A DNA stretch of 64,000 nt from Cymbomonas tetramitiformis (Eukaryota > Chlorophyta > Pyramimonadophyceae > Pyramimonadales > Pyramimonadaceae), in the NCBI GenBank assembly GCA_001247695.2, contig LGRX02033498.1:35054-99053 (forward strand), written 5' to 3'. Positions 43,060-53,800 of this stretch are shown here, piece after piece. Below the pieces are notes generated by a model. That model was not told the DNA's origin. It made no database searches and saw only the letters and a list, made by a program, of their open reading frames with translations. How positions within the stretch are numbered: the first letter of the stretch is position 1; each line of letters starts with the position of its first letter. The translations under genes and the position numbers were made by a program.

Positions 43060-44330
43060 TTTGTGCTTATTACTTGGTCCATTGGTCTCCAAGCCCCAGC
43101 CACGCCACAAGCCAAAGTCAGACAGCAACCCCAGCCGAGCCGCACACTCAAGCCACACAAAGGAGGCGGCCAGGCAGAGGAATGGAGAAAGGAGGAAGAG
43201 GGCAGGAAGATGGAGCAAAAGAGGAGGGGAGACGAGGGAAAGGAAGGAGACAGACCCGGCAGCGCGAAGCTGCCTCGTCAAGAGGAAGAAGGGGAACGAG
43301 TGGAACAACACACCAGCACTAAACCTGAGCCCTGGCAAGAGAGCCTGCCAAGCAAACAACCCGAGCCCTGCCAAGAGAGCCTACCGAGCACAAGCCCGAA
43401 AAGGGCCAGCAGAACACGCCAACCGTGCCTCATGCTCACACCAGGAAGAGCACACCCAGCTTCATGCACGCGGCAGGAACAGAGCCCGCCAGTCGTGCAT
43501 CAAGCACAGGGCCAAGCAAGGCACACCAGCTGTGCCCCACGCTCAGGGCCAGAGGAGCACACCAGCCAAGAGAGAGAGACAGGCCACAGCGAAGGGGAGA
43601 AGGGAATAGCTCCTGGGCCAGGGCAAAGTAGCCCCAAACCCAACACCCAGCGGAGGGAGAGAGAGACGCCAGCGCGCATGGGGCGACCAAGCAGGGCAAG
43701 AGTGCCGGCGAGCAAGGCTGCCGTGGCTCAGGGGGAAGAGAGCCGGCAAGCAAGAGGCTGCCGTGGCGCAAGGGGAGGGGGGAGGAGAGCCGGCGAGCAA
43801 GAGGCTACCATGGCTCAAGGAGAAGGGGGCGGGAGGAGAGCCGGCGAGCAGGAGGCTGCCGTGACTTAATGAGAAGGGGCGGGGGGAGGAGAGCCGGCGA
43901 GCAAAAGGCTGCCATGGCTCAAGGTGAAGAAAGGCGGGAAGAGGAGAGCCGGCGGGCAAGAGGCTATCATGGCTCAGGGGAAGGGGGCATGGGGGGAGGG
44001 GAGACAGGCAGCCGAAGGCAAAGGGGGTCAGGGCTCCTAGGCTCGAGAAGGCCAACCCAAACCTTACATCCTGCAAAGCGGGAGCAAACCCTTCACAGAC
44101 GGCGTCGACGTCAAACCCCAAAGTGTGGTGCGATGCTGGAATTTCCAGCCACCCGGGTGGTTTCATTTGGCGTGCTTCTATCCACACAGAGTGGCGCCCC
44201 CAGGGTGTGCCACAAGGAGGCATGCAACCAGGGTGTGCCGCAAGAAGGCATAAACCCAACGCCCTACAAGACAAATCAGTTTCTTGTGCAGTTCACATCG
44301 CATTGCCAAAAGGCACAGTGCCATGCATCC
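43060..44330. other. Purine-rich low-complexity stretch
   Basis: Plus frames (43,018-43,869) give hydrophilic, repetitive K/E/Q/P/S-rich text (for example PEPCQESLPSK). Minus frames give Ser/Pro/Leu-rich text. The composition is that of a degenerate minisatellite, and I see no protein family. A true gene cannot be excluded. Confidence 0.35.
43737..44000. repeat. 51-bp minisatellite, five copies
   Basis: Units of GAGAGCCGGCGAGCAAGAGG, CTGCCATGGCTCAAGG and a GGGGGCGGGAG tract. Copies vary by a few bases. Confidence 0.85.
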
Positions 44331-44760
44331 ATTAATAAATAGCATTTACCTGGCCGGCGCTGTCTAAGCTACCAGCTCAGACTTAAGTGTTCAGCCAATA
44401 CATGTCAATTTGTGGATGCTTATGCTTCAAAAGTCTTAGGCTGAAACACAACTTCTAGGCAAAATGTTTAAGAGTCCTCTGGAATGGGTGGGCAGGGAAG
44501 GCAAAAAAACAGAGGTGCGGCTTCCCGTTGTCGGAACTCCTAACGACCGAAGCAATGAACTGATCCTAGCTTAAGCCCTCAGATGATTGATCTTACGGCT
44601 CCGGAACACTTATCGATCTACCGGCACAGAAACCCCTAAAATTCCGCAAGCTCCAATTGATCATTTCTTTTGCACTTGCTCTTTTGCACAATTAACCAAT
44701 TCTTTAACACTTGCTCTTTTGCTGCTGCTCCCTCCACCTCGGTGTGGTCCACCCAAAGTG

Positions 44761-45588
44761 TCATCGGCACGCCCAAGCTCCGCGCCCGCCTCCAGAAGCT
44801 GCCTCACCGCCTCGCGCAGTTATTCTTCGCAGCCAAGTGGAGCGCCCTCTGCCCTTTGCCCGCATTGACAAGCGCAAACATCCCAGACAAGGCAACAACC
44901 GCTCATCACATTCGCCGTCTGCAAAGCCAGCATCCTGCTCAGTCCTGCCCTCCTCGTTGCGCACCAGCACATTCTGCACCTCACTCCTGCACAAGCTGCA
45001 ATATTTCGGCTGAGAAGCAGTGACCGCCCGCCTCCGCCCATTGCACAGTGCCGCCAAGTCCGCTTCCGCCTCCTTCATCAACCGCACCGTCTCCACGCTG
45101 CTTCCACTGCATGCAAGCCACGCAGGCAGTGCACCATCGTCGTCGGCACGCCCAAGCTCCGCGCCCGCCTCCAGCAACTGCCGCACAGCCTCGTACAGGC
45201 CATTCTTCGCAGCCAACTGGAGCTCCCGCTGCCCTTTGCCCGCATTCACATCCGCCTCCATCTTGATCAGCGTCCGCACCTCTCCTTCTTGCAAGGTCAT
45301 CGCCCACGCACTGCCCACCAGCTCCACAACATTCCCGTAAATCCACCCAAGATGCACGAGCGGCACCACACCAGCAGGCAGCTCCGTGAAGGCCTCCTTG
45401 AAGGGGCTGTCGTTCAGGGCCACCTCGAGCACCGCGCCCCGCAGCACAAAGTGCAACACGTCATCAGCCTTCAGCCTCGACCAGTCAGTGGAGCCCAATG
45501 CATCTCCCGCGTGGCCTCTTCCCGCCGAAGCAGCGGGTGGTCCCTGTCGATGATGCGCAGAGCGATCCGCTGCCGAAAGCCCGGGCAC
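44761..45588 (-). pseudogene. Ankyrin-repeat segment, frameshifted, probably the 3' part of the Ulp1-like gene
   Basis: The minus frame encodes EVRTLIKMEADVNAGKGQRE, LQLAAKNGLYEAVRQLLEAG and AELGRADDDGALPAWLACS, an ankyrin repeat. A Cys-rich part follows (YCSLCRSEVQ, LPCLGCLRL). A second ankyrin copy at 44,761-44,885 repeats the DNA of 45,140-45,262 but is one base shorter within the repeat, so it reads in another frame and meets a stop. The 5' end overlaps the Ulp1-like frame by 118 bases in a different phase. The simplest reading is a gene broken by indels; unseen introns or frameshifting are alternatives. Confidence 0.45.
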
Positions 45589-46535
45589 CTCCCGTTCGTG
45601 ACCTCGGCCACCCGCCCCCGCCAGATCCCAAGCCTCTCCATATGCCCCAAGACCATCACGCCGCAGTCGTGCAGGCGCCCAGCCGCATTGGCGCGCGTCT
45701 GGATCGCGACATTCCCCGTCCAGTCACCCGCCGTCGGCGCTCCGCCCGCATGCGCGTCCGCCTCAGCCCTGTGTCTCCGCCACCACTCCTTGCTCAACGC
45801 CGGGATTTGCGCGTCCTTGATCTCAACCTCCTCCAGGCTCTTGCTCACCGCGAAGCACACCACCCCCGCCACAAACTCCGCCATGCGCCGCCGCGGTGCC
45901 CGGTCCGGGGCTGGGCAGGAGTCCAGCACCCACACGCCTCCGGCATCCATAATCACAAGGGTGAAGTGCGCATCCTTCAGCAAGGGGATGAGCACCAGCT
46001 CCGCCCTAACCAGCCGCTCGCACACGGCCCGGTCCAGCGTGCGTCTGTCCTCGGAGGGGCCGTGGTCGGGCTCCACCTGCCACGTGCGCGCCCCGTGGCC
46101 CACAAGCGCCGCAGCCTCCACGCAGCCCATGCCGAACGATGGGTAGATGTGCACCACGGGGATGTCGTTGCGCATCGCAGCCGCCTCCAAGAGTTCAGTG
46201 TACGCCGTCATCCCGTTAGCATTCAGGAAGCCTTGCACAGCGACCATGTCCGGCGGGGCGCCCTTCACCGGCAAGTCCAAGATGTGGCACACAAGGCATC
46301 TGTAGAGGGGGGATGTGCGCCCAACGCCCGCCCCGTCCGGCTCCAGGTCATCGTTCGGGTCGCCCCCATCCAGCCCTAGGGCTTTGATCCTCTCCAGCTC
46401 CGCAGGGGTAGCCGGGGCACACCACGTTTCATACTCACTCGCATCAGAGAGCAGCCCGGTCCCAGGATACGGCCGAAGGATTGGGGCCGTGGCTTCCCCC
46501 CCCGCGACCAGCCCGCGAGCTCCCTGGAGCGCCAT
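45471..46535 (-). CDS. Ulp1-like cysteine peptidase (C48 type)
   Basis: The frame has 354 residues. The peptidase signature is spread as expected for SUMO/ubiquitin-like proteases: LIPLLKDAHFTLVIMD (His190), GVWVLDSC (Asp205), VAIQTRAN (candidate oxyanion Gln279) and LHDCGVMVLGHM (Cys291). Spacing and order (His, Asp, Gln, Cys) fit the family, which removes SUMO-type modifiers from proteins. CLVCHILDLP at residues 80-89 lies upstream in an N-terminal domain I do not recognise. The start codon is at 46,533-46,535. The frame ends TGRG just as the ankyrin frame takes over, so the original product may have been peptidase plus ankyrin. It is transcribed away from the retrotransposon frame to its right. 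Confidence 0.6.
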   Translation of the reverse strand: MALQGARGLVAGGEATAPILRPYPGTGLLSDASEYETWCAPATPAELERIKALGLDGGDPNDDLEPDGAGVGRTSPLYRCLVCHILDLPVKGAPPDMVAVQGFLNANGMTAYTELLEAAAMRNDIPVVHIYPSFGMGCVEAAALVGHGARTWQVEPDHGPSEDRRTLDRAVCERLVRAELVLIPLLKDAHFTLVIMDAGGVWVLDSCPAPDRAPRRRMAEFVAGVVCFAVSKSLEEVEIKDAQIPALSKEWWRRHRAEADAHAGGAPTAGDWTGNVAIQTRANAAGRLHDCGVMVLGHMERLGIWRGRVAEVTNGRCPGFRQRIALRIIDRDHPLLRREEATREMHWAPLTGRG

Positions 46536-46889
46536 GAGTTGATCGGATGTGTCGCTGCAAGATGAGGGAGCGGCGCTCGGGGAGGATGCACCTCAACGGG
46601 CAGAAAAGTGCATTTTTCCTAACAATTTTTATAATATTCGTAAATTTCCTGCAGCCGTGTGGACAGGAGGGATATTTTTTCAAAAAATGCGTACTCACGT
46701 CGCTATGTCGAGCCGACCGAACCCGACAACACCCCAGACAGCGCGTGGCCCGCCCGCAACCCTACCCCACGTCCAGTCTTGGCGAGACAAGGAGAGGCAC
46801 TAACTACAGGCCCTTCTCGCCGCTTGCAGGAATAAAGAACACCTTCCAGTCCGAGGGCTTTCCACAAAACAGCCGCAACCAGCCGCTCC

Positions 46890-47297
46890 ATGTCCTCCCC
46901 GCTACACGAGGAAGCCCCCAACCTCGGAGAGGCATCCCCCTGCAGCCCTTCATCTGCGGGAAGCCCGCCTCGACCTTCATCTTCGGACTCTACTCCGGAG
47001 AACGCGGAAGCCGGGTACTGCTGGTGTTGCCTACACCACCGCAAGCCCAGGGTAAGAAGGGCGGCGACCCTTGTTGCGTGCTACTTCCAACATCCAGAGG
47101 GCCCAGTAGCCGCCAGAACAAGGAGACGCACAGGGGCGCCCCCAACCCACCTTATCTGGCGTGCCCGGCCGGTGTGTGCGCAGCACGCACGGCAGTTCGC
47201 GACCCTCCTTTGCGCAGGGGACGATACCGCCACGGACCGCATCCCGTGGCTTTTGGGGGCGATAACCTCCACGATAGAGGTCAGGGCACCTCGGTAA
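46890..47297 (+). CDS. Cys/His-rich paired ORF A, unknown family
   Basis: The 135 codons include CWCCLHHR (about residue 52) and, 50 residues on, VCAQHARQFATLLCAGDDTA then TDRIPWLLG. ORF B, 24 bases downstream, has CWGCLLR and VCYRHARLFADLCCAGTDEG then ADGIPLLRG. The spacing C-x2-HAR-x-FA-x-L-x-CAG-x-D-x3-D-x-IP-x-L-x-G is identical. Such conservation shows that this frame is or was coding. The four to five Cys/His could bind zinc. ORF A ends exactly at a donor-like CG|GTAAGC (47,292), so the two may be exons of one gene. No known family comes to mind. Confidence 0.5.
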   Translation: MSSPLHEEAPNLGEASPCSPSSAGSPPRPSSSDSTPENAEAGYCWCCLHHRKPRVRRAATLVACYFQHPEGPVAARTRRRTGAPPTHLIWRARPVCAQHARQFATLLCAGDDTATDRIPWLLGAITSTIEVRAPR

Positions 47298-47321
47298 GCA
47301 GAGGTCATTGGGCAGGAGAAT

Positions 47322-47801
47322 ATGCCCCGCACACCAGCAGACATTGGGGGAGCGTATGCGCCGGTGTGGGCCTGCACAGGGATGACCTCGTTCTGGAGAG
47401 CGAACCCCGGGAGGCTCTTCCCGGGGGATCATTTGGGACAGGCAGGGGACACCTCAGACTACTCGTCCGACGAGGACTGCACGCCGGACGAGGACCTATG
47501 CTGGGGCTGCCTCTTGCGTATCCACGTCCCTCAACGCATCCCGAGGAGGAGAGTACGAGCGAGGTGGGCCGTCAGATACTCTCAAGTGCAGGGGTGGTCC
47601 GCTGCGGCGCCGCCGGCCAACATCTTGGAAGACGGGCTCCCGGAGGACGTGCCGCCAGTGCGACTCACCAGGAAGGTCTGCTACCGACACGCACGACTAT
47701 TTGCGGACCTCTGCTGTGCGGGCACAGACGAAGGAGCAGACGGCATCCCCCTCCTGCGGGGGGTGCTGGTGCACTCCATCATAGTAGTGCAGCGCCAATA
47801 G
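47322..47801 (+). CDS. Cys/His-rich paired ORF B, unknown family
   Basis: The 159 codons are a tandem relative of ORF A. An acidic run (TSDYSSDEDCTPDEDL) precedes CWGCLLRIHV, and the C-terminal half repeats the HARxFAxLxCAG motif. A similar S/D/E-rich run precedes CW in ORF A. The frame ends at a TAG at 47,799. A TATAAAAATAA sequence lies 35 bases after it, which could be an AT-rich 3' region or a promoter for what follows. Whether it belongs to the retrotransposon or to a host gene is open. Confidence 0.5.
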   Translation: MPRTPADIGGAYAPVWACTGMTSFWRANPGRLFPGDHLGQAGDTSDYSSDEDCTPDEDLCWGCLLRIHVPQRIPRRRVRARWAVRYSQVQGWSAAAPPANILEDGLPEDVPPVRLTRKVCYRHARLFADLCCAGTDEGADGIPLLRGVLVHSIIVVQRQ

Positions 47802-48142
47802 CGCATCCTGCCTGCCTGGACACACTTCCCGCTTTGTATAAAAATAATATCCTTGTATTGTTCTTGTATGAGTCTCCTGCGGGACTGTGGACCGAGCTTT
47901 GGCCCGAAGCTACTGCTGAACCCACCCCCGGTTCGGTCTTCAGCCTTCCGCCCCACACTGCTCTACATTGTCCCACCACCAGCTCAGCGGGAAGCTGCAA
48001 ACCGACACCTGGGGGGTGTAACCATCCTCGAAAGGAAACCATTGAGAACGGGGGAGACCCTGCCAGAACAAAGAAGACCACTGCGGACCCCAAACGCAAT
48101 AGAGACTGCATCACGCGCCCGCCACGCATAGCCGACTGCAGA

Positions 48143-49240
48143 CCGGGAGTAAGTCCGACCCCATCGAGGGCCCGCGGAAGGGGGGCTGGAGAGTGCTTCC
48201 CCGGGTTTTGGGGGACATCTGCCAGTTCCCTGCGGAGAAACGGCAAAGGACCCGGTCTGCAGGCCGGGGTAGTTCAGACCACATGGGCATTTCAACAGTC
48301 CAGGTGCAGCAGCGCACATTGCGACCCCTTGCAAGGGCTGGGGGTGCCGACGCTCCGGACATCCCCCAACGCCCCTCACGCACCCTCCATCCCTCTGCAC
48401 GCCAGCGGCCCGGGAGTAAGACCGACCCCATCGAGGGCCCGCGGAAGGGGGGCTGGAAGAAGCTTCCCCGAACGAGGAGCACTTGCCAGCCCCCTGCGGA
48501 GAAACGGCAAAGGACCCGGCCCGCCGGCAGAGGCAAAGAAAACCACTGCGGACCCCAAACGCAATAATAGAGACTGCATCACGCGCCCGCCACGCATAGC
48601 CGACTGCAGACCGGGAGTAAGTCCGACCCCATCGAGGGCCCGCGGAAGGGGGGCTGGAGAGTGCTTCCCCGGGTTTTGGGGGACATCTGCCAGCTCCCTG
48701 CGGAGAAACGGCAAAGGACCCGGTCTGCAGGCCGGGGTAGTTCAGACCACATGGGCATTTCAACAGTCCAGGTGCAGCAGCGCACATCGCGACCCCTTGC
48801 AAGGGCTGGGGGTACCGACGCTCCGGGCATCCCCCAACGCCTCTTACGCATCCTCCATCCCTCTGCACGCCAGCGGCCCGGGAGTAAGACCGACCCCATC
48901 GAGGGCCCGCGGAAGGGGGGCTGGAAGAAGCGTCCCCGAACGGGGAGCACTTGCCAGCCCCCTGCGGAGAAACGGCAAAGGACCCGGCCCGCCGGCAGAG
49001 GCAATAGGGACCACAGCTGCATCCGGAGGACCGGAAGGCCACGGGGCACATCGAGACCGTTCGCAGGGGCAGGGGACACCGTCACCTTGGGTGCCCCTTA
49101 CCCTCTGCTCTGCACATCTCACTCCTTGGCACACCGGCGGACCGGGGGTAAGACCGACCCAGTTTTGGGCCCGCGAAAAGGGGGCAGGAGCCTGCTTCCC
49201 CGGACCAAAGGGGGCGGCTGCCGGCCCTCTGCGGAGAAAC
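48143..49240. repeat. Tandem repeats of 201/267 bp, five sub-units, phase-preserving
   Basis: The block starting CCGGGAGTAAG occurs at 48,143, 48,410, 48,611, 48,878 and (variant) 49,142. Spacings are 267, 201, 267 and 264 bases, all multiples of three. The larger unit is 468 bp. A 3-bp AAT insertion distinguishes two copies. Each sub-unit ends CTGCGGAGAAACGGCAAAGG. Phase preservation suggests selection on a reading frame. Confidence 0.85.
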
Positions 49241-50854
49241 GGCGAGGGACCCGGTCCGCAGGGTAGCACGGGGGACACCAACACCCCTCGAGCACCGGCC
49301 GCCGGCTCCGGGGATAGGCGGGGCAACACGCCTCACCCCATGCCGAAAGGGGCAAGGGAGGCAGCCAGCAGGGCCACCTCCCCCAGAACATGGGGGAAGG
49401 CCACTGGTAGGGAGCGCTGGGTCGATCGCCCTACCTGGGAAAGGCAGCACGCGGATGTTCGCGATTGCAATAATAGTAGCTGCCACAGCGACCACGCCAC
49501 TGGGGGCAAACGCCCCCCCCCCGAGTGCACGAGCCACGGTGTCGGCAACTCGATTAATGATCTGTACGGGCCTAAGAATATTTCCGACGAAGGGGCAACC
49601 GCTCGTGGTAAGAGGGCTGGCAGTATCGGGCCGCCCCCAAATCCTAATCACTCTCCTACCGAACGCCGTTTTGCGAGCTTTCAGAGAGACCCCCCTCCCC
49701 TCGGGGGAGGAGGCTGCGCTATATATCATATCCACAACGCCCACCGGAGGAAAAGGGACCTTTGCCTGGATGATGAATGCGTGCCCTCCTCCTGCGATAA
49801 CATGACGAACGAAATAATCTGGGCAGCGGGCAGCACCGGAGATGCAACCGATTCTCTTGAGAAACATGCAACCCGGCGACTGCAAAAGGCGCCCCCCTTG
49901 AGGGTCAGGGACTCGTGCGTGTGCAAGCATGCCGAATGCAATAACGGCAATGCTGCACTGGCGGTTGGCCGGAGGAACGGGGAACTTGGTGTCCCCCGGG
50001 GGGCTGAGCTCCCACTTTGGACCACCAAAGGGGACAAGACGAACTCAAACTTTGCCCAACAATCCAACGGAACGACGATCGGAAGGATGACCTCCAGGCC
50101 CACCCTGCAGGCATGGGGAGGAAGGCAGACCCAGAAAGGACACGCCGCGGGCACAGGACGGCCCGCAACGGCGGACTTGTTCGGCCCACAAGAAACCGGG
50201 GAGGGGCGCCCAGTACGGAACAGGCAGTTTCCGGCGGATGATGAATCCCCCCGGGAGAAATGCATGGGATTAAGGGACCATAAACAACGGCCCGGCTCAA
50301 CAGGAAGCAAGCGGATTCGCCCGCAGCCCGAGTGGATGTTAAGTTATCCAGAGCGCGCCCACGCCCAGGGGGCAGAAACTGAGGGGGCTAAGGCCCCGAG
50401 CGCTCCCATAGGAACCCGGCACGAGGGAATGGGGCCCGCCTGTGCCGTGCACAAATCTCGCCCCGCGACACCTGAGGGAGGGGCACCGATGCTAACCCAA
50501 AAGCCCAAGGATCCAAGGGGTCTGGAGAAAAAGATTCGGACTCTCCGACACCCCTGTCACGGGCCCAGTGAACCGCAATGGCGAACGACGCATGCAGAAC
50601 AAAGGGGCACCGTGGATCTTACCAGCGCGGACAACGGAACGAAATCTGACCCTTCGATCCGATGCAAGGACTCACGACGCTCGACTCATGATCGGAAGCG
50701 TGACAGCGAAGGTGACGGCTGCCACGTGAACCGACGCGCAGAGGGACGACACTCTTCTGCGCACTGCGCAAGTGATACGAGCCCTACAAACTGGGCACTT
50801 CAAATTCGAAAACACCCTCACTCCCTGGCGCGGCAAACTTTCGGCGATAATATA

Positions 50855-53800
50855 ATGGCGTCTGCAACTGGAGAAATTTCGGCGGTCAGCGAACAAGAGA
50901 CCGAAGAGCCAGGGCCCAAGCTACAGAGGACGGGGGAGAGACAGGTGAACTTCCGCGACAGCGGACTACACCCCACCCGGAGCATCCCAACTGCTAGGGT
51001 GCCGTGCATTTCAGGACGACAGGTCATTATTGACGAGCTGTTTACAGGGAAGGAAGTGGTCCCGAGAGTCCCGGACAGGGAGCTCCTCACGAGAAGAACT
51101 CTGACCAACGACACATCCCTGTTGAGGTTCCGCACCTTTCCTAGGGGATATGAGCCTCTCCCCTGGAAGGGGACATCAAGGGGAGGAAACGCGGGCCAGA
51201 CACCTGAGGACGGGGGGGGGGAAGCACACTACCACCACGATCCGCAGGAAATGGAAGTTGAACCGGGACCCGCTGAGCGGGACCCACGGCAGGCGGCGGG
51301 ACAAGAAGCAGCGCCACCACAGGATCCTCTCCAGGCGGCGCCCGTGCCCACGGGGCTGTTCCCATTGACGACAGAGGTGGTGGAATACATTTCACAGGCA
51401 CCTGTGCTGCTCAAAGCAGGGCTTCTTTGGGCTCATCTCGCGGAAGCGGGGGAGAAGTTACAGGGACAGGTGCACCCTGGACAAACTCCCGCAGCGGGGG
51501 CCCTGACCGCACAAGACCTCTTTGAACACCCGGCAGGGGAACCACTGCACACTATCTTCGGCACAGGAGGCGCTCCAGGGGGGCAATATGACTCCCTGTG
51601 GAACATGACGGTGCCCCCGGCCATTGACTACAACTGCCTGGTGCACACAGGAGATGGGGACACTCGCAGGTTCCAACAGCTGCTCCTGGCGGAACTCCAG
51701 GAAAGACTGTGGAACACAGGCCGCTGCCCCGCCAAGGGGGATATCAGCGTCACGTCCCCTTGGCAGGGCACTCTGAGGGCGACATTCACTGACCCGCTTC
51801 ACGCAGCCATTGCCCTGGTGGACGAACGGTGTGCCCCGGCGGTGCCACTGGCGCCACCTCCGTGGGGCTATGCCGACCGCTGGAAGCACGGGGCAGTGGG
51901 CACCCCCAAAGCCAGTGTCGCCAGGGACGTGCACAGGTGCCCAATGAAGCAGGACAGGGACTCGCTCCCGGCCGACCGCACGGTCATCCTGCAGTCCGTC
52001 GGGCTGGTTGGGCAGGGTGTGGCTGAAGTGGCCAACAGCATCTCGGCGGGAGTGGTGCTCGAGGGGGGAGCCCGAAACATTGTTTACGTCGGTAAGGGAA
52101 GGCCACACTGGGAGGAGGCCAGGGCGACAGCACTGGACGTCGCCATTGTGGTGTTCTCGCGAGCGGACGAGGCTGGCAGGGCACTGCGGCTGGGTCTCCC
52201 ATATGAGTTCTATGGGCACCCAGTCACAGTGCACAAATACTCCTCCACCGCAGATATCACAAAGTTCCAGGAGTGGGAACTGGAGGTGGTTGCCAGGCCA
52301 CCGGAGGGCAGACACTGGCACTCTGCAGACAGGGTGGAACAGGTCCTCTCTGCAGCGAAGCGGGAGCTGCGGTCGCAGACAGGCATGGAGGTATTTCCGG
52401 TTCCCTCCCCCCCATCAGAAAGGGGGGTGGGGGAACTCATCACTCTCGCCCAACCGCTCCCGGACAGGGACAGCAGGGAGGCCTGCAGGTACTGGGTAAC
52501 GGTGGAGGCTGCCACATACGAGGCAGTCTCGCATCGCACCAAGGACCGTATGTTCTTCCACATCGAGAACGTAAAGTTTCACATCGCCTGCAGCCCGAGG
52601 TCCAGGTGGATGACTCAACGAAGCCCACAGCAGCCCCCGAGACAGAGGCCCAGATACGCGGGAAAGGGGCAGGGCAAAGGAGCCAAGGGCTCCTACTACG
52701 GTCAGGTACAGCCGACCCAGCTGTTTGCGCAGGACCAGGGGTACGGCAGGCAGCTGCCACCGGAGCCGCCAGCCGCGCAGGCCCCTCGGGCGGGCGGCGA
52801 ACTAGCGTCGCTGGCCGCCTCCGTGAAGGCTCTCACCGAGGTGGTAGGCCAGCAGGTGCAAGCCTCGGACAGGCAGATGTCAGCGATCACCCAGCTGTCT
52901 GGGCAGGTCACGGGGCTGCTGCAGCACGGGGTCCAGCTGATGCCTCAAGGGGGGCAGAGCTACCTGGGCCAACAGCAACAGCCCCAGCAGCTGCAGCCCC
53001 CTCCGGCAGCCCCGCTGCAGCTGCCGCACCAGGTGCCATTGGGGCCGCCACAGGCCCAATATTCGCACCCGGCGCAGGGGCTGTACCCACAGTGGGGCAC
53101 ACAGCTCCAGCAACAGCCGACTGCCCAGCCCACTGCCCAGCCGAGGCCCCTGGCGGAGGCCCTGGGCAAGGACCCTCGGCAGTATGGGAGGCCTGAGACA
53201 GGCCCCGCAATTCCACAGGAGTTTGACAACCCTGACGGCAGGGCGGCACTAAAGCGCCTCGACGAGCTCAGGGCTCAGGTCAGTGCTCCCTTGCCAGTTC
53301 TGAATGCTTGGCCATCTTGCCAGGATGGTGATCTGACCAGTATAATGCAACCCCTCCACAGGCACACAGAATTTGATGCGAGACGATGGGCCGAGACCAG
53401 GCACCGGACGAGGGCAGACGGTGATGCAGAATGCAGGCCTAGTGGAGGCACAGCCTGGAGGGGGCACAAGATGACGCCTCCCGGCACGCGTTGGCCAGGG
53501 AGGCGCAGTGGCAATAGGACATATGATAAATACCTGCAGAACAATGAAACCTATTGCTTATTTGTATTAACAGCCTCTTGTAATCACACCCCCGATCTGA
53601 TAACAGAGGGTGACCACCCAAGGGAAGGAGAGTTCGAAAAATTTGGCAAAATGCTGCACTTCTTGTCACCGAGTCTCATGCTCCCGGGACACTTTAAACT
53701 CGTAATGGACCAGCAGCACACACTACCTATTTCCGCATGCCTCGTAACGATGGGAATCTTGGCTATTACCCACCGCGGGATTAGAATCTTAATAACACGA

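Larger units (their letters stand above)
46538..50854 (+). other. Upstream open extension of the retrotransposon frame
   Basis: The frame of the retrotransposon polyprotein has no stop codon from 46,538 on; candidate ATGs lie at 46,547 and 46,562. That is about 1,440 more codons, too long to be chance at this GC content. The in-frame repeats at 48.1-49.2 kb and a 3-bp indel there preserve phase. Yet the translation looks unlike natural protein between 46.5 and 47.9 kb, where another frame carries two related ORFs. I treat the extension as possible ORF1-like or leader sequence, not a firm gene. Confidence 0.35.

Noticed and set aside
43018..43869. 283-codon plus-strand frame
   Set aside because: The composition is low-complexity, no motif is present, and the 3' third is a 51-bp minisatellite. 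Not supportable as a gene.
47984..49051. Minus-strand 355-codon frame with Cys-rich repeats (SFAVSPQGAGK)
   Set aside because: It is the antisense of phase-preserving GC-rich tandem repeats. It has no domain, and the plus frame is part of the 17.5-kb open frame.
51458..52321. Minus-strand 287-codon frame
   Set aside because: It is opposite the retrotransposon polyprotein, whose domains are unambiguous. It is an open shadow caused by high GC at third positions.
52273..53196. Plus-strand 307-codon Gly/Ala-rich frame
   Set aside because: It overlaps the polyprotein in another phase. Its Ala/Gly/Pro-rich text is the shifted reading of the Gln/Pro-rich gag-like region.
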